Made by a program: the position numbers and the translations under genes. A stretch of DNA of 64,000 nt, from the NCBI GenBank assembly GCA_025358295.1, contig JANYJY010000068.1, positions 16,443 through 80,442 on the forward strand, read 5' to 3'. The first letter of the stretch is position 1. Each line of letters starts with the position of its first letter. Below are positions 28,848 to 38,909 of this stretch, in pieces. The DNA is from Gammaproteobacteria bacterium (lineage in GTDB: Bacteria > Pseudomonadota > Gammaproteobacteria > Steroidobacterales > Steroidobacteraceae). Below the pieces are notes generated by a model. That model was not told the origin of the DNA, ran no database searches, and saw only the letters and a program-made list of their open reading frames with translations.

Positions 28848-29948
28848 ATGAAAGACATCGTTATCGTCGGCGCGGGCAAGATCGGATCCATGATTGCGGA
28901 AATGCTGGGGGGATCCGGCGATTATGGCGTGACGGTGGTTGACCGCTCACAGCAACAACTGGACCGGCTCGAGACCTCCGCCGTGATCACGAAGGTCGCC
29001 ACCGACATCACTCAAGGCGACAGCTTGCGCAAGATACTGACGGGCAAGTTTGCCGTGCTCAGCGCTGCGCCCTATCACGCAACGCGCCTGATCGCCGAGG
29101 CGGCGAAATCCGCCGGCGCGCACTACCTGGATTTGACCGAGGATGTCGCCAGCACTCGCGCGGTAAAGCAGTTCGCGGAAGGCGCGCGCACCGCGTTCAT
29201 TCCGCAATGCGGATTGGCGCCCGGCTTCATCACCATCGTGGCCAGCGACCTCGCTTCGCGCTTCGATCAACTGCAGGATGTACGCATGCGGGTCGGCGCC
29301 TTGCCGAAATTTCCGTCCAATGCGCTCAACTACAATTTGACCTGGAGCACGGACGGGGTCATCAATGAGTACTGCGAGCCCTGCGAAGCCATCGTCAACG
29401 GCCAGCTGCGTGAAACCCAGCCTCTCGAGGAGCTGGAAGAGTTCTCTCTCGACGGAATTTTATACGAGGCGTTCAACACCTCGGGCGGTCTCGGCACTCT
29501 GTGCGAGACCCTTGCGGGCAAAGTGCGCAATCTAAACTACCGCACCATCCGCTATCCGGGCCACGCAGCGATCATGAAGGCATTGCTGAACGATCTTCGA
29601 CTGCGTGACCGCCGTGAGTTGTTGAAGGACATCCTCGAGAATGCGGTGCCTGTCACCCTGCAAGACGTGGTCATCGTGTTCGTGACCGTGAGCGGCCTGC
29701 GCGGTGGTCAGCTCATGCAAGAGACCTATGCAAACAAGATCTATGCCGCCCCCCTCGGCGGCCGTGTTCGCAGCGCCATTCAGATCACGACGGCGGGCGG
29801 CATCTGCGCCGTGCTCGACATGCTGAGTGCGGGCAAGCTGCCGCAGTCCGGCCTGATCCGTCAGGAAGACATCAAGCTGCCAGACTTTCTCGCGAATCGC
29901 TTCGGCCGATTCTATGCGATGCCCGCACCGGTGGCTGCCGCCGCCTGA
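28848..29948 (+). CDS. Saccharopine dehydrogenase-family oxidoreductase (lysine 6-dehydrogenase-like)
   Basis: I chose ATG 28848, preceded by TTTGGAGG, over an ATG eight codons upstream, giving 366 residues. The N-terminal Rossmann fold (IVIVGAGKIGSMIAEML) and DLTEDV and GLAPGFI blocks place it with saccharopine dehydrogenase-like enzymes and lysine 6-dehydrogenases, which act on amino-acid amines with NAD(P). The divergent Lrp regulator supports amino-acid catabolism as its role. The last 37 bp overlap the tail of the esterase gene on the other strand. The exact substrate is uncertain. Confidence 0.82.
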   Translation: MKDIVIVGAGKIGSMIAEMLGGSGDYGVTVVDRSQQQLDRLETSAVITKVATDITQGDSLRKILTGKFAVLSAAPYHATRLIAEAAKSAGAHYLDLTEDVASTRAVKQFAEGARTAFIPQCGLAPGFITIVASDLASRFDQLQDVRMRVGALPKFPSNALNYNLTWSTDGVINEYCEPCEAIVNGQLRETQPLEELEEFSLDGILYEAFNTSGGLGTLCETLAGKVRNLNYRTIRYPGHAAIMKALLNDLRLRDRRELLKDILENAVPVTLQDVVIVFVTVSGLRGGQLMQETYANKIYAAPLGGRVRSAIQITTAGGICAVLDMLSAGKLPQSGLIRQEDIKLPDFLANRFGRFYAMPAPVAAAA

Positions 29949-30817
29949 CCGACAAAGGCTGCGACGTCGGCGAGGGTGGGCGCGCGGCCGCGGGCCGGCA
30001 AGCTCATTGCAGCCACGGTATCGGCATGGGCGAGCTTTGAATACAGACGCAGCGTCACGGGCACTCCGCGGGCGCGCATCGCGCTGGCGAAATTGCGCGA
30101 GTTCTTCGGCCACACCGTGTCGTCCTTCAAGCCGTGCACCAACAGCATGGGCGGCGCATCGGCGCGAACGAAATTGATGGGCTGGGAGTCCGGGTAGATC
30201 GGCGGCGGCCCAAACATATCCTGAACATCCGCCTCGAGCAGCGGCAAAAAGTCATACGGCCCCGACAAGCCGATTACGCCGGCTATGCGCGGCTTGGGGC
30301 GTGCGACGGCCGTGAAATACCGCGGGTCGAGCGCAACCAAAGCGGCGATGTGGGCGCCCGCCGAGTGGCCCATCAAGTGCAGGCGGCCCGGATCCGCGCC
30401 GAACTCGCCGCCGTGTTGTGCGGCCCACAAGGTCGCTTCAGCGGCATCCTGCATGAACCCGGGCATTTTGACGTCGGGGTAGTGCCGATAATTCGGCAGC
30501 ACGGCGATGCAGCCCAACTCCGTCAGGGCCGCGCCCACAAACCGATAGTCGGCCTTGTCGCCGAAACTCCAACGCCCGCCATGCCAAAAAACAATCAGCG
30601 GCCGCGGCTGCGACCCGGCTCGAACGGGCACGTACACATCCAAACGCCGGTGCGGGTCGGAACCATAGGAAATATCGGCATGACGCTTGTAGGAACCAAA
30701 AGCGGCGGGGACATTCGCGGCAGTGAATGCGAGGCGCCCGCAGGCTGTCGTCAGCAGGGCCGTCAACCCCGCAAGCACGGTGCGGCGTGCCACGCGAGCC
30801 GGCTTATCGGCAGGCAT
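29912..30817 (-). CDS. Alpha/beta-hydrolase, secreted esterase-like lipoprotein
   Basis: The start at 30817 is behind a GAGG site, giving 301 residues. An alternative ATG lies 12 bp upstream. A signal sequence ends in a lipobox-like TTACG. The catalytic set is visible: oxyanion block FWHGGRWSFGDK, nucleophile elbow GHSAGAH, an Asp near HGLKDDTVWP and a His in KLAHADT. The protein belongs to the BD-FAE/carboxylesterase group, which deacylates small esters in the periplasm. Its start overlaps the end of the HExxH gene by 14 bp, so translation may be coupled. Confidence 0.83.
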   Translation of the reverse strand: MPADKPARVARRTVLAGLTALLTTACGRLAFTAANVPAAFGSYKRHADISYGSDPHRRLDVYVPVRAGSQPRPLIVFWHGGRWSFGDKADYRFVGAALTELGCIAVLPNYRHYPDVKMPGFMQDAAEATLWAAQHGGEFGADPGRLHLMGHSAGAHIAALVALDPRYFTAVARPKPRIAGVIGLSGPYDFLPLLEADVQDMFGPPPIYPDSQPINFVRADAPPMLLVHGLKDDTVWPKNSRNFASAMRARGVPVTLRLYSKLAHADTVAAMSLPARGRAPTLADVAAFVGQAAAATGAGIA

Positions 30818-31244
30818 ACGTGACCTCATCGGTGACGCGCAGGAGACCGTGGTGAATCAGCCAATTGCGTGCATCCTCGGCGTCCTTGGAAAACCAGCTC
30901 GCGGCACTACCCAACCTGAAGCTGTAACCCCACTCACCCATGTCGCGGCACATGCGCTCCCGGCTCACGTTCGGCAGCATCTGCGCCAGCAGTACCTGGA
31001 GATAGCACACCGCGCATTCCTCCGCATCGTCCCCGCCCGCATCCGTGTCCAATCCGGCACGCCGCTCGGGCGTCATGCAAATGAAATGCGCGCTCTCGTG
31101 CAGCACCGAATGCAGGGGGGTGTCGAGCCGCGCGAAGATCGTGGCGCCGATAAGACCGGCCTCGCGTTCGCCCCAGTAAGAGCCGGAAATGACCTCCTCG
31201 CGCGCCACCAAATGCAGCTCCAGTCCATAGCGATCCAAAAGCAT
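30804..31244 (-). CDS. HExxH-containing putative metallopeptidase-like protein
   Basis: This 146-residue protein from ATG 31244 could be 13 residues longer with a GTG at 31283. Neither has a clear ribosome site. The sequence contains HSVLHESAHFICM, an HExxH zinc-peptidase-like motif, followed by acidic and cysteine-containing stretches (GGDDAEECAVCYLQ), and ends CR. The family is not one that I can name. The gene follows lptE by 53 bp, the place where gammaproteobacteria commonly have holA, and overlaps the esterase gene. Confidence 0.65.
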   Translation of the reverse strand: MLLDRYGLELHLVAREEVISGSYWGEREAGLIGATIFARLDTPLHSVLHESAHFICMTPERRAGLDTDAGGDDAEECAVCYLQVLLAQMLPNVSRERMCRDMGEWGYSFRLGSAASWFSKDAEDARNWLIHHGLLRVTDEVTYACR

Positions 31245-31297
31245 TTCAAGGCTCAGTCGATCGATGGCGTTTACCAGCAACACCGCGGCCGCGCCGC

Positions 31298-31840
31298 CTA
31301 CTTCAAACTGGTGAGGCGGCGCATCGCAATCGTCACGAGATCGCGCGCCATTTGCTGCCGCAGAATATCCGCCTCGTGCTCCTTCGCCAGCAGCACGTCC
31401 TCCTCGAAGCTGTAGTCCTTGGACAGACTGATGGTCTGCGCCGCCATCAATTCCTTGTCCGTGCCCTGCACTTCGAAGGTAACCGTGTACGTGAGTTCGT
31501 ACTCGGTGGGAATATTGAGCGCGGACACCGACAGGGTCCGCTGCTCGACCAGATCCTTGGTTACATCGATGGTCGCCGTGGAGTTCGCGCGCACGGTCTG
31601 CAGCGTTGCTCCGGCACTTTTGAGCTGGCGCTCGAATTCGCGCGAGAAATCCGTGTACGGATCTTTGAGTGATAGATACGGACGCGCCAGAACGCCCGGC
31701 AGGGGGTCGCCCCCCGCCAGACGGAACCCGCAGGCGGATAACGCCAGAACCGCGCCGAGTACCGCCAACGCCGCCCAAACCGGGCCGCCGGCGCCCCGGT
31801 TGGCAACGTGAGTCCCGCGGCAGTGAGTCATGCAAGCCAT
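31298..31840 (-). CDS. lptE: LPS-assembly lipoprotein LptE
   Basis: This roughly 180-residue outer-membrane lipoprotein sits directly downstream of leuS, the usual gammaproteobacterial place for lptE (rlpB). After a lipobox (LALSACGFRL) the typical LptE pattern follows: CGFRLAGG, LSVSALNIPTEYELTYTVTF and a C-terminal helix with DLVTIAMRRL. LptE plugs the LptD barrel to insert lipopolysaccharide in the outer leaflet. The start is taken at 31840, 7 bp after the leuS stop. ATG 31831 is equally possible. Confidence 0.86.
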   Translation of the reverse strand: MACMTHCRGTHVANRGAGGPVWAALAVLGAVLALSACGFRLAGGDPLPGVLARPYLSLKDPYTDFSREFERQLKSAGATLQTVRANSTATIDVTKDLVEQRTLSVSALNIPTEYELTYTVTFEVQGTDKELMAAQTISLSKDYSFEEDVLLAKEHEADILRQQMARDLVTIAMRRLTSLK

Positions 31841-31847
31841 GCTGCGA

Positions 31848-34445
31848 TTACACCACGATGTTGACGAGCTTACCCGGCACGATGATGACCTTGCGCACCG
31901 GCGCGGCCGCGATAAATTTCTGCACGTTGGGGTCGGCGAGCGCCGCCGCCCGTACGGTGTCCTCGTCGGCCCCGACGGCGACCGAGATATGTGCACGCAG
32001 CTTGCCGTTGACCTGTACCACCATGGCGATTTCCGATGTCTGCAGCGCAGCGAGATCCACCGTCATCCAGGGCTCGTCGATCAGAGCCCGCTGATGTCCC
32101 AGGGCCCGCCACAAAGCATGCGTCACATGGGGAATGATGGGTGAGAGTCCGAGTACCGCTATTTCCAATGCCTCCTGAATGACACTGCGATCCTGAGGCG
32201 AGCGTTGCGGAAACTTCGCCAGTGCGTTGAGCAGCTCCATTGCCGCCGCTATCGCCGTATTGAAGGTGCGGCGGCGCCCGATATCGTCGGTGATCTTCGA
32301 CAGCGTTTGATGCGCCTGTCTGCGAATCGCCCTGTGCTCGTCGTTCAAGATAGATTTATCGAGCGGCACGCAGGCGCCTGGGGCCACATGGTCATGCACG
32401 GCCTTCCACAGCCGTTTGATGAACCGAAACGCGCCCTGCACTCCCTCGTCGGACCACTCCAGAGTTTGCTCCGGCGGCGCGGCGAACATGGTGAACAAGC
32501 GCGCCGTGTCCGCGCCGAACTCATCCACGAGTGCTTGCGGATCTACGCCGTTGTTCTTCGACTTGGACATGGTGACTACACCGCCCGACTCGACTTCCAG
32601 ACCGTCGGAGCGCAGCACCGCAATGCGGCGCTGCGCCGTCGGATCCAAGGTCACTTCGACATCCGCGGGATTGAAATACTCCACGCGGCCGGTATCCGGC
32701 TTGCGGAAGAACACTTCATTCAGCACCATGCCCTGCGTGAACAAATTGGCGAAAGGTTCCTTGAACTCGACCGCCCCCAACTCCTGCACGACACGGGTCC
32801 AGAAGCGCGAGTACAGCAGGTGCAATATGGCGTGCTCGATCCCGCCGATGTATTGATCTACGGGAGCCCAATACCGAACCCGTGCATCCAGCATGGCCTT
32901 GTCGTTGTCGGGGCAGGCGAAGCGTAGAAAGTACCAGGAGGAGTCCACGAAGGTATCCATGGTATCGGTCTCGCGCCGTGCCTTGGCCCCGCACCGGGGG
33001 CAGGAAACCGCCAGGAACGCTTCGTCCTTGAGCAGCGGATTGCCGCTGCCGTCGGGCACCAGATCCACCGGCAGCACAACCGGCAATTGCTCGTCGGGCA
33101 CGGGCACCGTTCCGCAGGCTGCGCAATGAATTACCGGGATCGGGCAGCCCCAGTAGCGCTGTCTGGAAATCCCCCAATCCCGCAGACGCCAGGTAGTTTG
33201 TTTCTCGCCGAGATTGAGGCGCTGCAAATCCGCCGCGATGGCCTCGATGGCCGCTTGAAACTCCAAACCATCGTACGTTCCGGAATTGATGCACCGGCCG
33301 TGCCCTGCATACCAAGGCGCCCATGCATGCAGAGAATATTCGCGGCCCGGGACGTCGATGACCGGCTTGATCGGCAAATGATATTTTTTCGCGAACTCGA
33401 AATCCCTCTCATCGTGCGCAGGCACGCCCATGACCGCGCCGTCGCCGTAACTCATGAGCACGTAATTTCCCACCCACACGGGCAGGGCCACGCCACTGAT
33501 GGGATGCCGCACCGTCAATCCGGTCGGCATGCCCTTTTTCTCTTGGGTCGCGAGTTCCGATTCGATCGCCGGCCCGCGCTTGCATTCTTCGATGAACGCG
33601 GCCAGCTTCTCGTTGTGGCGCGCCGCGTGGGCAGCCAGCGGATGTTCCGCCGCCACCGCGCAGAACGTCACGCCCATGAGCGTGTCCGCCCGCGTCGTAA
33701 AGGCATGCAGCACGCCCTCGCCCAGCCCCTCGATGCGGTATGGAAATCCCAGCCGCACACCCACGCTCTTGCCGATCCAATTGGCCTGCATGGCGCGCAC
33801 CCGCTCGGGCCAGCCCTGCATTTGGCTCAGGGCATCGAGCAGATCTTCGGCATAGGCCGTGATCTTGAGGTAGTACATGGGAATTTCGCGTTTCTCGACC
33901 GGCGCGCCGGTGCGCCAGCCGCGACCGTCGATCACCTGTTCATTGGCGAGCACGGTCTTATCGACGGGATCCCAATTGACCACCCCAGTCTTCTGGTAGG
34001 CAATCCCCTTTTCCAACATGCGCAGGAACAGCCACTGATTCCAACGGTAGTACTCAGGACGGCAGGTGGTCAGCTCCCGGCTCCAATCCAAGGCAAAGCC
34101 CAGCGATTTGAGCTGCGCCTTCATGTAGGCGATATTGTCGAAGGTCCACTTCGCCGGCGGCACGCCGTTCGCCATGGCCGCGTTCTCGGCGGGCAAACCG
34201 AAAGCGTCCCAGCCCATGGGCTGCAGGACATTTCTACCGTTCATGCGCATGAAGCGCGACAGCACGTCCCCGATGGTGTAGTTGCGTACATGCCCCATAT
34301 GCAAGCGCCCGCTTGGATAGGGGAACATGGACAGGCAATAATACTTTTCGCGCGCAGCGTCTTCCTTGGCTTCAAAGCAGCGCTGGTCGTTCCAAAATCG
34401 CTGGGCGTCCGCTTCAACGGCGGCAGGTTCGTATCTTTCTTGCAT
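31848..34445 (-). CDS. leuS: Leucyl-tRNA synthetase
   Basis: This 865-residue class I synthetase has the normal bacterial LeuRS length. It has the HIGH-type motif ([14 protein letters not shown], about 42-55), the CP1 editing domain with its threonine-rich [12 protein letters not shown] block, a cysteine-rich zinc insert ([19 protein letters not shown]), the KMSKS motif as [11 protein letters not shown], and the C-terminal anticodon-binding and tail domains. It charges tRNA-Leu. It is transcribed ahead of lptE and diverges from the Lnt-like gene at 34508. Confidence 0.97.
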   Translation of the reverse strand: MQERYEPAAVEADAQRFWNDQRCFEAKEDAAREKYYCLSMFPYPSGRLHMGHVRNYTIGDVLSRFMRMNGRNVLQPMGWDAFGLPAENAAMANGVPPAKWTFDNIAYMKAQLKSLGFALDWSRELTTCRPEYYRWNQWLFLRMLEKGIAYQKTGVVNWDPVDKTVLANEQVIDGRGWRTGAPVEKREIPMYYLKITAYAEDLLDALSQMQGWPERVRAMQANWIGKSVGVRLGFPYRIEGLGEGVLHAFTTRADTLMGVTFCAVAAEHPLAAHAARHNEKLAAFIEECKRGPAIESELATQEKKGMPTGLTVRHPISGVALPVWVGNYVLMSYGDGAVMGVPAHDERDFEFAKKYHLPIKPVIDVPGREYSLHAWAPWYAGHGRCINSGTYDGLEFQAAIEAIAADLQRLNLGEKQTTWRLRDWGISRQRYWGCPIPVIHCAACGTVPVPDEQLPVVLPVDLVPDGSGNPLLKDEAFLAVSCPRCGAKARRETDTMDTFVDSSWYFLRFACPDNDKAMLDARVRYWAPVDQYIGGIEHAILHLLYSRFWTRVVQELGAVEFKEPFANLFTQGMVLNEVFFRKPDTGRVEYFNPADVEVTLDPTAQRRIAVLRSDGLEVESGGVVTMSKSKNNGVDPQALVDEFGADTARLFTMFAAPPEQTLEWSDEGVQGAFRFIKRLWKAVHDHVAPGACVPLDKSILNDEHRAIRRQAHQTLSKITDDIGRRRTFNTAIAAAMELLNALAKFPQRSPQDRSVIQEALEIAVLGLSPIIPHVTHALWRALGHQRALIDEPWMTVDLAALQTSEIAMVVQVNGKLRAHISVAVGADEDTVRAAALADPNVQKFIAAAPVRKVIIVPGKLVNIVV

Positions 34446-34507
34446 GATTGGGCCTCAGAATACCCGACCGCCTCTTGGCCGTGAACTCAATTGACCCCGA
34501 ATTAAGC

Positions 34508-36076
34508 ATGCTTAAGCTCGATTTCTACCGCCTCTTCGGCCTCGCCACCTTAAGCGGCTGCCTGTGGTTTCTAGCCGTCACACCCTTCGATCTGTCCGCT
34601 CTCGCCTGGTTCGCAGCAGTGCCGATGCTGCTCGCCATAGATCGGGCACCGACCTTCAAACAGGCGCTCTTCCTGGGCTGGTGGGCCGGCATTGTCGAAA
34701 CCGCGGGAGGCTTTTACTGGCTGTCCGACGTGACCCAGCGCTTTGCTGGATTCAGCTGGTGGGCCGCAGGGCTGGTCCTGCTGTTGTTTTGCGCCGCCCG
34801 CGGGCTCATATTCTTGTTGTTTACCGCCATTGTCTGCGGCATTCGCCGCCGGCGACGCGCGGCAATGACCGTGCTCGCGCCCATCGTCATGGTCGCCTGC
34901 GAACTTCTGGTGCCGCAGCTATTTCCCTGCGGTCAGTGGATATCCCAGGCCTGGAATCCCCTGGTCATTCAGATCGCCGAATTTACCGGCCCATTCGGCG
35001 TTACGGCCCTTCTCATGCTGGTCAACGGTGCGATTTATGACTGGGTCAGCGATGGCCGCGTCGCCTGCAATCGCGTGGTAATCGCCGCTGTTCTGGTGGC
35101 GACCGCGCTCATTTTCGGAGCCGTGCGCATGCGCCAGGTGGACAGCCTCATGGCGGGCGCGCCGCGGCTCAAGATCGGCCTGGTGCAGCCGAATTTCGCA
35201 TACCCGGTGGATGGAGAATTCTCTCGCGACGAAGCCCTGCGCCAGCTCACTGCCCTGCAGTCAGCGTCTCACCGCCTGGAGGCGGCCGGCGCGCAACTCA
35301 TTGTCTGGAGCGAGGGGAGCTATCCCGTGACTCTGCCGCGGGACTTCAGCGCCGACTTCGCACCCGATTATCTGGGAATGATTCGACGCGGTTTCGGCGT
35401 GCCGGTGGTGATAGGCGCCGAGATGTACGACACGGCTCACGAAGATGCATTCAATTCGGCCATTCTTCTCGACAGCAGCGGAAAGGTGGGCGGGCGCTAC
35501 GACAAGGTCAGGCTGCTTGCGTTCGGCGAATACATTCCGGGCATCGAGACCTTTCCATGGCTGAGAAACCTGTTGCCGGCCGGCACCGGACGATTCACCG
35601 CGGGCAATGGACCCAGCCTCATGTCGCTCGAATTACCCGGCGGCAAAACCTGGAAACTCGGTCCGGTGATTTGCTACGAGGATATCTTGCAGGGCTTCGT
35701 GCGCGGCGTCGGGCGGCTGGAGCCCAACCTTCTGGTCAATTTGACCAGCGACTCTTGGTTCGGCGCGGACACAGAACCGTGGGAGCATCTGGCACTGTCG
35801 GTGTTTGCCGGCGTCGAGCTTCGCGTGAGCATGGTGCGCGCCGTTAATTCCGGCATATCTGCGTTCATCGATGCAAACGGCCGGGTCGTGCAGAAGACCT
35901 ATCCCAACGATCCGTACCGCAACCCGCGCGCCGAAGATGGAGTGCTGGTGGACGCACCCATGATGCCCGGAACTCGAACCGCGTACGCCGCCGCGGGTAA
36001 TCTGTTCGCCTATCTATGCATTGCGGCGACGCTGATCTACCTCGTGCTTGCCGCGAAAACGAAGGGCGGACGGTAG
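34508..36076 (+). CDS. Second apolipoprotein N-acyltransferase-like protein
   Basis: This 522-residue protein has about six N-terminal membrane helices and then a nitrilase-type domain with the Lnt catalytic triad: Glu in WSEGSYP, Lys in YDKVRLLAFGEY and Cys in VICYEDI. Lnt adds the third acyl chain to lipoproteins. The canonical lnt is in the miaB operon at 52076, so this is a paralog. It may use other acyl donors or proteins. I use ATG 34508. The earlier ATG at 34448 would leave no room for the divergent leuS promoter. Confidence 0.82.
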   Translation: MLKLDFYRLFGLATLSGCLWFLAVTPFDLSALAWFAAVPMLLAIDRAPTFKQALFLGWWAGIVETAGGFYWLSDVTQRFAGFSWWAAGLVLLLFCAARGLIFLLFTAIVCGIRRRRRAAMTVLAPIVMVACELLVPQLFPCGQWISQAWNPLVIQIAEFTGPFGVTALLMLVNGAIYDWVSDGRVACNRVVIAAVLVATALIFGAVRMRQVDSLMAGAPRLKIGLVQPNFAYPVDGEFSRDEALRQLTALQSASHRLEAAGAQLIVWSEGSYPVTLPRDFSADFAPDYLGMIRRGFGVPVVIGAEMYDTAHEDAFNSAILLDSSGKVGGRYDKVRLLAFGEYIPGIETFPWLRNLLPAGTGRFTAGNGPSLMSLELPGGKTWKLGPVICYEDILQGFVRGVGRLEPNLLVNLTSDSWFGADTEPWEHLALSVFAGVELRVSMVRAVNSGISAFIDANGRVVQKTYPNDPYRNPRAEDGVLVDAPMMPGTRTAYAAAGNLFAYLCIAATLIYLVLAAKTKGGR

Positions 36077-36110
36077 GCCCGTCCGCCCAGTCAGCCGGAT
36101 GTCGCGCCGG

Positions 36111-36239
36111 TCAGCGGCTGCCGGTGGGTTCCCAGGTCAAGCGCCGCGGTACGCCGCCCGCGGCGCTCATGACGTAAACGGGAATGTTCTCGCCCACATA
36201 GACGAGTGCATCGCCGAGTTCTATAGTCCGGCATTGAGG
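36111..36239 (-). pseudogene. Remnant of a PD40/WD40 beta-propeller protein
   Basis: On the minus strand a 43-codon open piece reads LVYVGENIPVYVMSAAGGV then PRRLTWEPTGSR and a stop. The pattern V-M-S-A-A-G-G-V-P-R-R-L-T is typical of one blade of TolB/tricorn-type propellers (PD40), for example in S41 peptidases. The frame is blocked upstream by TAA and the rest of such a gene is absent. I read it as a decayed 3' or internal fragment left between two plus-strand genes. Confidence 0.35.
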
Positions 36240-36277
36240 TTAGGAAGTCGCAATCGCCTACCTGGGGGAGGTTCTTC

Positions 36278-36730
36278 ATGATCAGCCTGCGGATCAATGA
36301 CGAGACAAGGAATGTCGATGCACCGCTCGACATGCCCCTGCTGTGGGTGCTACGCGATATCCTGGGGCTGACCGGCACCAAGTTCGGGTGTGGAATCGCC
36401 CAATGCGGCGCTTGCACCGTTCACGTGGATGGTGCGCCGGTGCGCTCCTGCCTCTTGCCGGTAGGCGCGATCGGGCAACGAGCTGTCACCACCGTCGAAG
36501 CCATCGGCGCCACCGCAGCCGGAGCCAAGATTCAAAAGGCGTGGCTGGATCTGGAAGTGATTCAGTGCGGCTACTGTCAGTCCGGACAAATCATGTCGGC
36601 GACGGCGCTCCTCAACGCCACTCCGCATCCGGAAGATTCAGACATCGATGCCGCCATGGCGGGGAATATTTGCCGCTGCGGAACCTATGTGCGCATACGC
36701 GCGGCAATCAAGCAGGCTGCACAAGCCTGA
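36278..36730 (+). CDS. 2Fe-2S subunit of a molybdenum hydroxylase (IorA-like)
   Basis: This 150-residue protein has two 2Fe-2S domains of the xanthine-oxidase family. The N-terminal plant-type cluster has cysteines in [16 protein letters not shown] plus RSC, and the C-terminal four-helix cluster has CGYCQSGQ and NICRCGTY. It matches the small subunit of isoquinoline 1-oxidoreductase and aldehyde/nicotinate dehydrogenases. It hands electrons from the Mo subunit encoded 22 bp downstream toward the cytochrome encoded third. A GGGGGAGG site precedes the ATG. Confidence 0.92.
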   Translation: MISLRINDETRNVDAPLDMPLLWVLRDILGLTGTKFGCGIAQCGACTVHVDGAPVRSCLLPVGAIGQRAVTTVEAIGATAAGAKIQKAWLDLEVIQCGYCQSGQIMSATALLNATPHPEDSDIDAAMAGNICRCGTYVRIRAAIKQAAQA

Positions 36731-36752
36731 ATACCGCCGGGAGAATATAGCC

Positions 36753-38909
36753 ATGCACGGACTGAAGGACGCGTTGACCAGGCGTGACTTCCTGCAAGCG
36801 GGACTAGCCGTCGGGGGTGTTTTGGTGGTCGGTTTCCATGTGCCTGTGGCCGTCGGCGCACAAGCCGACAAGGCGCCGTTCGCGCCGAATGCCTTTATTC
36901 GTATCGATACCCACGGCGCCGTCACGCTCATCATGCCGCAGGTCGAGATGGGTCAGGGCATTTATACCTCCGTCGCCATGATCCTGGCGGAAGAGCTCGA
37001 CGCGAACTTCGATCGAGTGACTCTCGAAGCCGCACCACCGAATGACAAGCTGTACGCCAACCCCATATTCGGCATTCAGGTCACCGGTAATTCGAATTCG
37101 GTCCGTTCATTCTGGTTGCCGCTGCGTAAAGCGGCGGCGGGCGCGCGCGCCATTCTCGTTCAAGCAGCCTCGCAGCAATGGAAAGTGGAGCCGTCCAGCG
37201 TGCGCACAGAGAACGGCGAGGCAATTCACGACGCCAGCGGCCGTCGCCTTGCCTATGCGGCATTGATCGGACGCGCACAGAGCCTGACCGCACCGAAAGA
37301 CGTCCCGCTGAAGGCCGTGAGCGATTTCAAACTGATTGGCAAGCCGCTTAAGCGCTTCGACACGCCCGACAAAGTGAATGGCAAGGTCGTCTACGGAATA
37401 GATGTCATGCCACCGGGCGTGAAATTCGCCACGCTCGCCGCCTGCCCCGTATTCGGCGGCACTGTGGGGCGGGTCGATGATGCCAAGGCGAAAAGCCTTC
37501 CTGGCGTGCGTCAGATTGTCGTCCAGCAGAACTTTGTCGCCGTCGTGGCCGATCACATGTGGGCGGCGAAGCAGGGATTGGCCGCGCTCGACATCACCTG
37601 GAACGAAGGCCCGCACGCAGCAGTATCCGACGACGACGTCTGGAAGCAACTACGCGCGGCAAGCGACAAGGAAGGCGCGGTGGCCAGATCAGACGGAGAC
37701 ATCGCCAAGGGTCTGGCCGAGGGCGACAAAATGGAAGCTGCCTACGAGTTGCCCTTCCTGGCTCACGCCACCATGGAGCCGATGAACTGCACCGTGCACA
37801 TAACGCCGACGAGCTGTGAGGTCTGGGTCGGCTCCCAGGTCCTGTCCCGGGCGCAGTCCACCGCGGCGAAAGTGAGCGGACTACCCCTCGACATGGTCAC
37901 CGTGCACAACCATCTGATCGGCGGCGGCTTCGGCCGCAGGCTCGAGACGGATATGGTCGCAAGTGCCGTGCAAATAGCCATGCAGGTCGACGGTCCGGTC
38001 AAAGTGGTCTGGACTCGAGAAGAAGACATTCAGCACGATGTGTATCGGCCGGTGTATCGCGATACGTTTTCCGCCACCGTGTCGAATGGGCGCATCATGG
38101 GATGGAAGCATCGCATCGCGGGCTCCTCGGTCATCGCTCGCTGGCTGCCGCCTGCTTTTCAAAAGGGAATCGACATCGACGCCATCGACAGCGGCGCCGA
38201 TATTCCCTATGACATCCCCAATCTGCGTGTGGAATACGTGCGCGATGAGCCGCCGGGTGTGCCCACCGGATTCTGGCGCGGCGTGGGCCCGAACAATAAT
38301 GTGTTCGCGATTGAAAGCTTCATGGACGAATTGGCCAAGAAATCCAACAAGGATCCGGTGGCTTTTCGGCGCGATCTGCTGGGCAAGTCGCCCCGCCTCA
38401 AGGCCGCAATGGAACTTGCAGCAGAGAAATCCGGATGGGGGAAACCCCTGCCTGCCCGCACCGGCCGGGGCATAGCCCTGCAGGTCTCCTTCGGCAGCTT
38501 CATTGCGACCGTGGCCGAAGCCGAGGTCGGTGTCGATGGCGAGGTCCGGATTCACCGCATCGTCTGCGCCGTAGACACCGGAATCGCCGTCAATCCGGAC
38601 ACCGTCGTTGCACAGATTCAGGGAGGCCTGATTTTCGGGCTGACGGCGGCCCTATACGGTAAAATCACCATTGCCCGTGGCAGAGTTCAGCAAAGCAATT
38701 TCAACGACTATCGAATGCTGCGAATCAATGAAATTCCGTTGATCGAGGTGTACTTGATCAAAAGTGGCGAAGCGCCGGGCGGCATCGGCGAAACAGCCGT
38801 CACCGCCGCACCGCCCGCTCTCGGCAACGCTTTGTTCGCCGCGACCGGCATTCGCCTGCGCAAGCTGCCCATTGACCGAGAAATACTGTCCGGGAAGAAA
38901 CCATCATGA
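36753..38909 (+). CDS. Molybdopterin-binding subunit of Mo hydroxylase (IorB-like), Tat-exported
   Basis: I start at ATG 36753 behind GGGAGAA, giving 718 residues. The N terminus is a twin-arginine signal (TRRDFLQAGLAVGG), so the enzyme works in the periplasm. The body is the CoxL/IorB fold, with the Mo-site motifs GGGFGRRLE and FWRGVGPNNN and the late catalytic-Glu region GGIGETAVTAAPPAL. Such enzymes hydroxylate aldehydes or N-heterocycles with water. With the 2Fe-2S gene before it and a triheme cytochrome overlapping its end, it forms a three-part electron chain. The substrate is unknown. Confidence 0.9.
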   Translation: MHGLKDALTRRDFLQAGLAVGGVLVVGFHVPVAVGAQADKAPFAPNAFIRIDTHGAVTLIMPQVEMGQGIYTSVAMILAEELDANFDRVTLEAAPPNDKLYANPIFGIQVTGNSNSVRSFWLPLRKAAAGARAILVQAASQQWKVEPSSVRTENGEAIHDASGRRLAYAALIGRAQSLTAPKDVPLKAVSDFKLIGKPLKRFDTPDKVNGKVVYGIDVMPPGVKFATLAACPVFGGTVGRVDDAKAKSLPGVRQIVVQQNFVAVVADHMWAAKQGLAALDITWNEGPHAAVSDDDVWKQLRAASDKEGAVARSDGDIAKGLAEGDKMEAAYELPFLAHATMEPMNCTVHITPTSCEVWVGSQVLSRAQSTAAKVSGLPLDMVTVHNHLIGGGFGRRLETDMVASAVQIAMQVDGPVKVVWTREEDIQHDVYRPVYRDTFSATVSNGRIMGWKHRIAGSSVIARWLPPAFQKGIDIDAIDSGADIPYDIPNLRVEYVRDEPPGVPTGFWRGVGPNNNVFAIESFMDELAKKSNKDPVAFRRDLLGKSPRLKAAMELAAEKSGWGKPLPARTGRGIALQVSFGSFIATVAEAEVGVDGEVRIHRIVCAVDTGIAVNPDTVVAQIQGGLIFGLTAALYGKITIARGRVQQSNFNDYRMLRINEIPLIEVYLIKSGEAPGGIGETAVTAAPPALGNALFAATGIRLRKLPIDREILSGKKPS

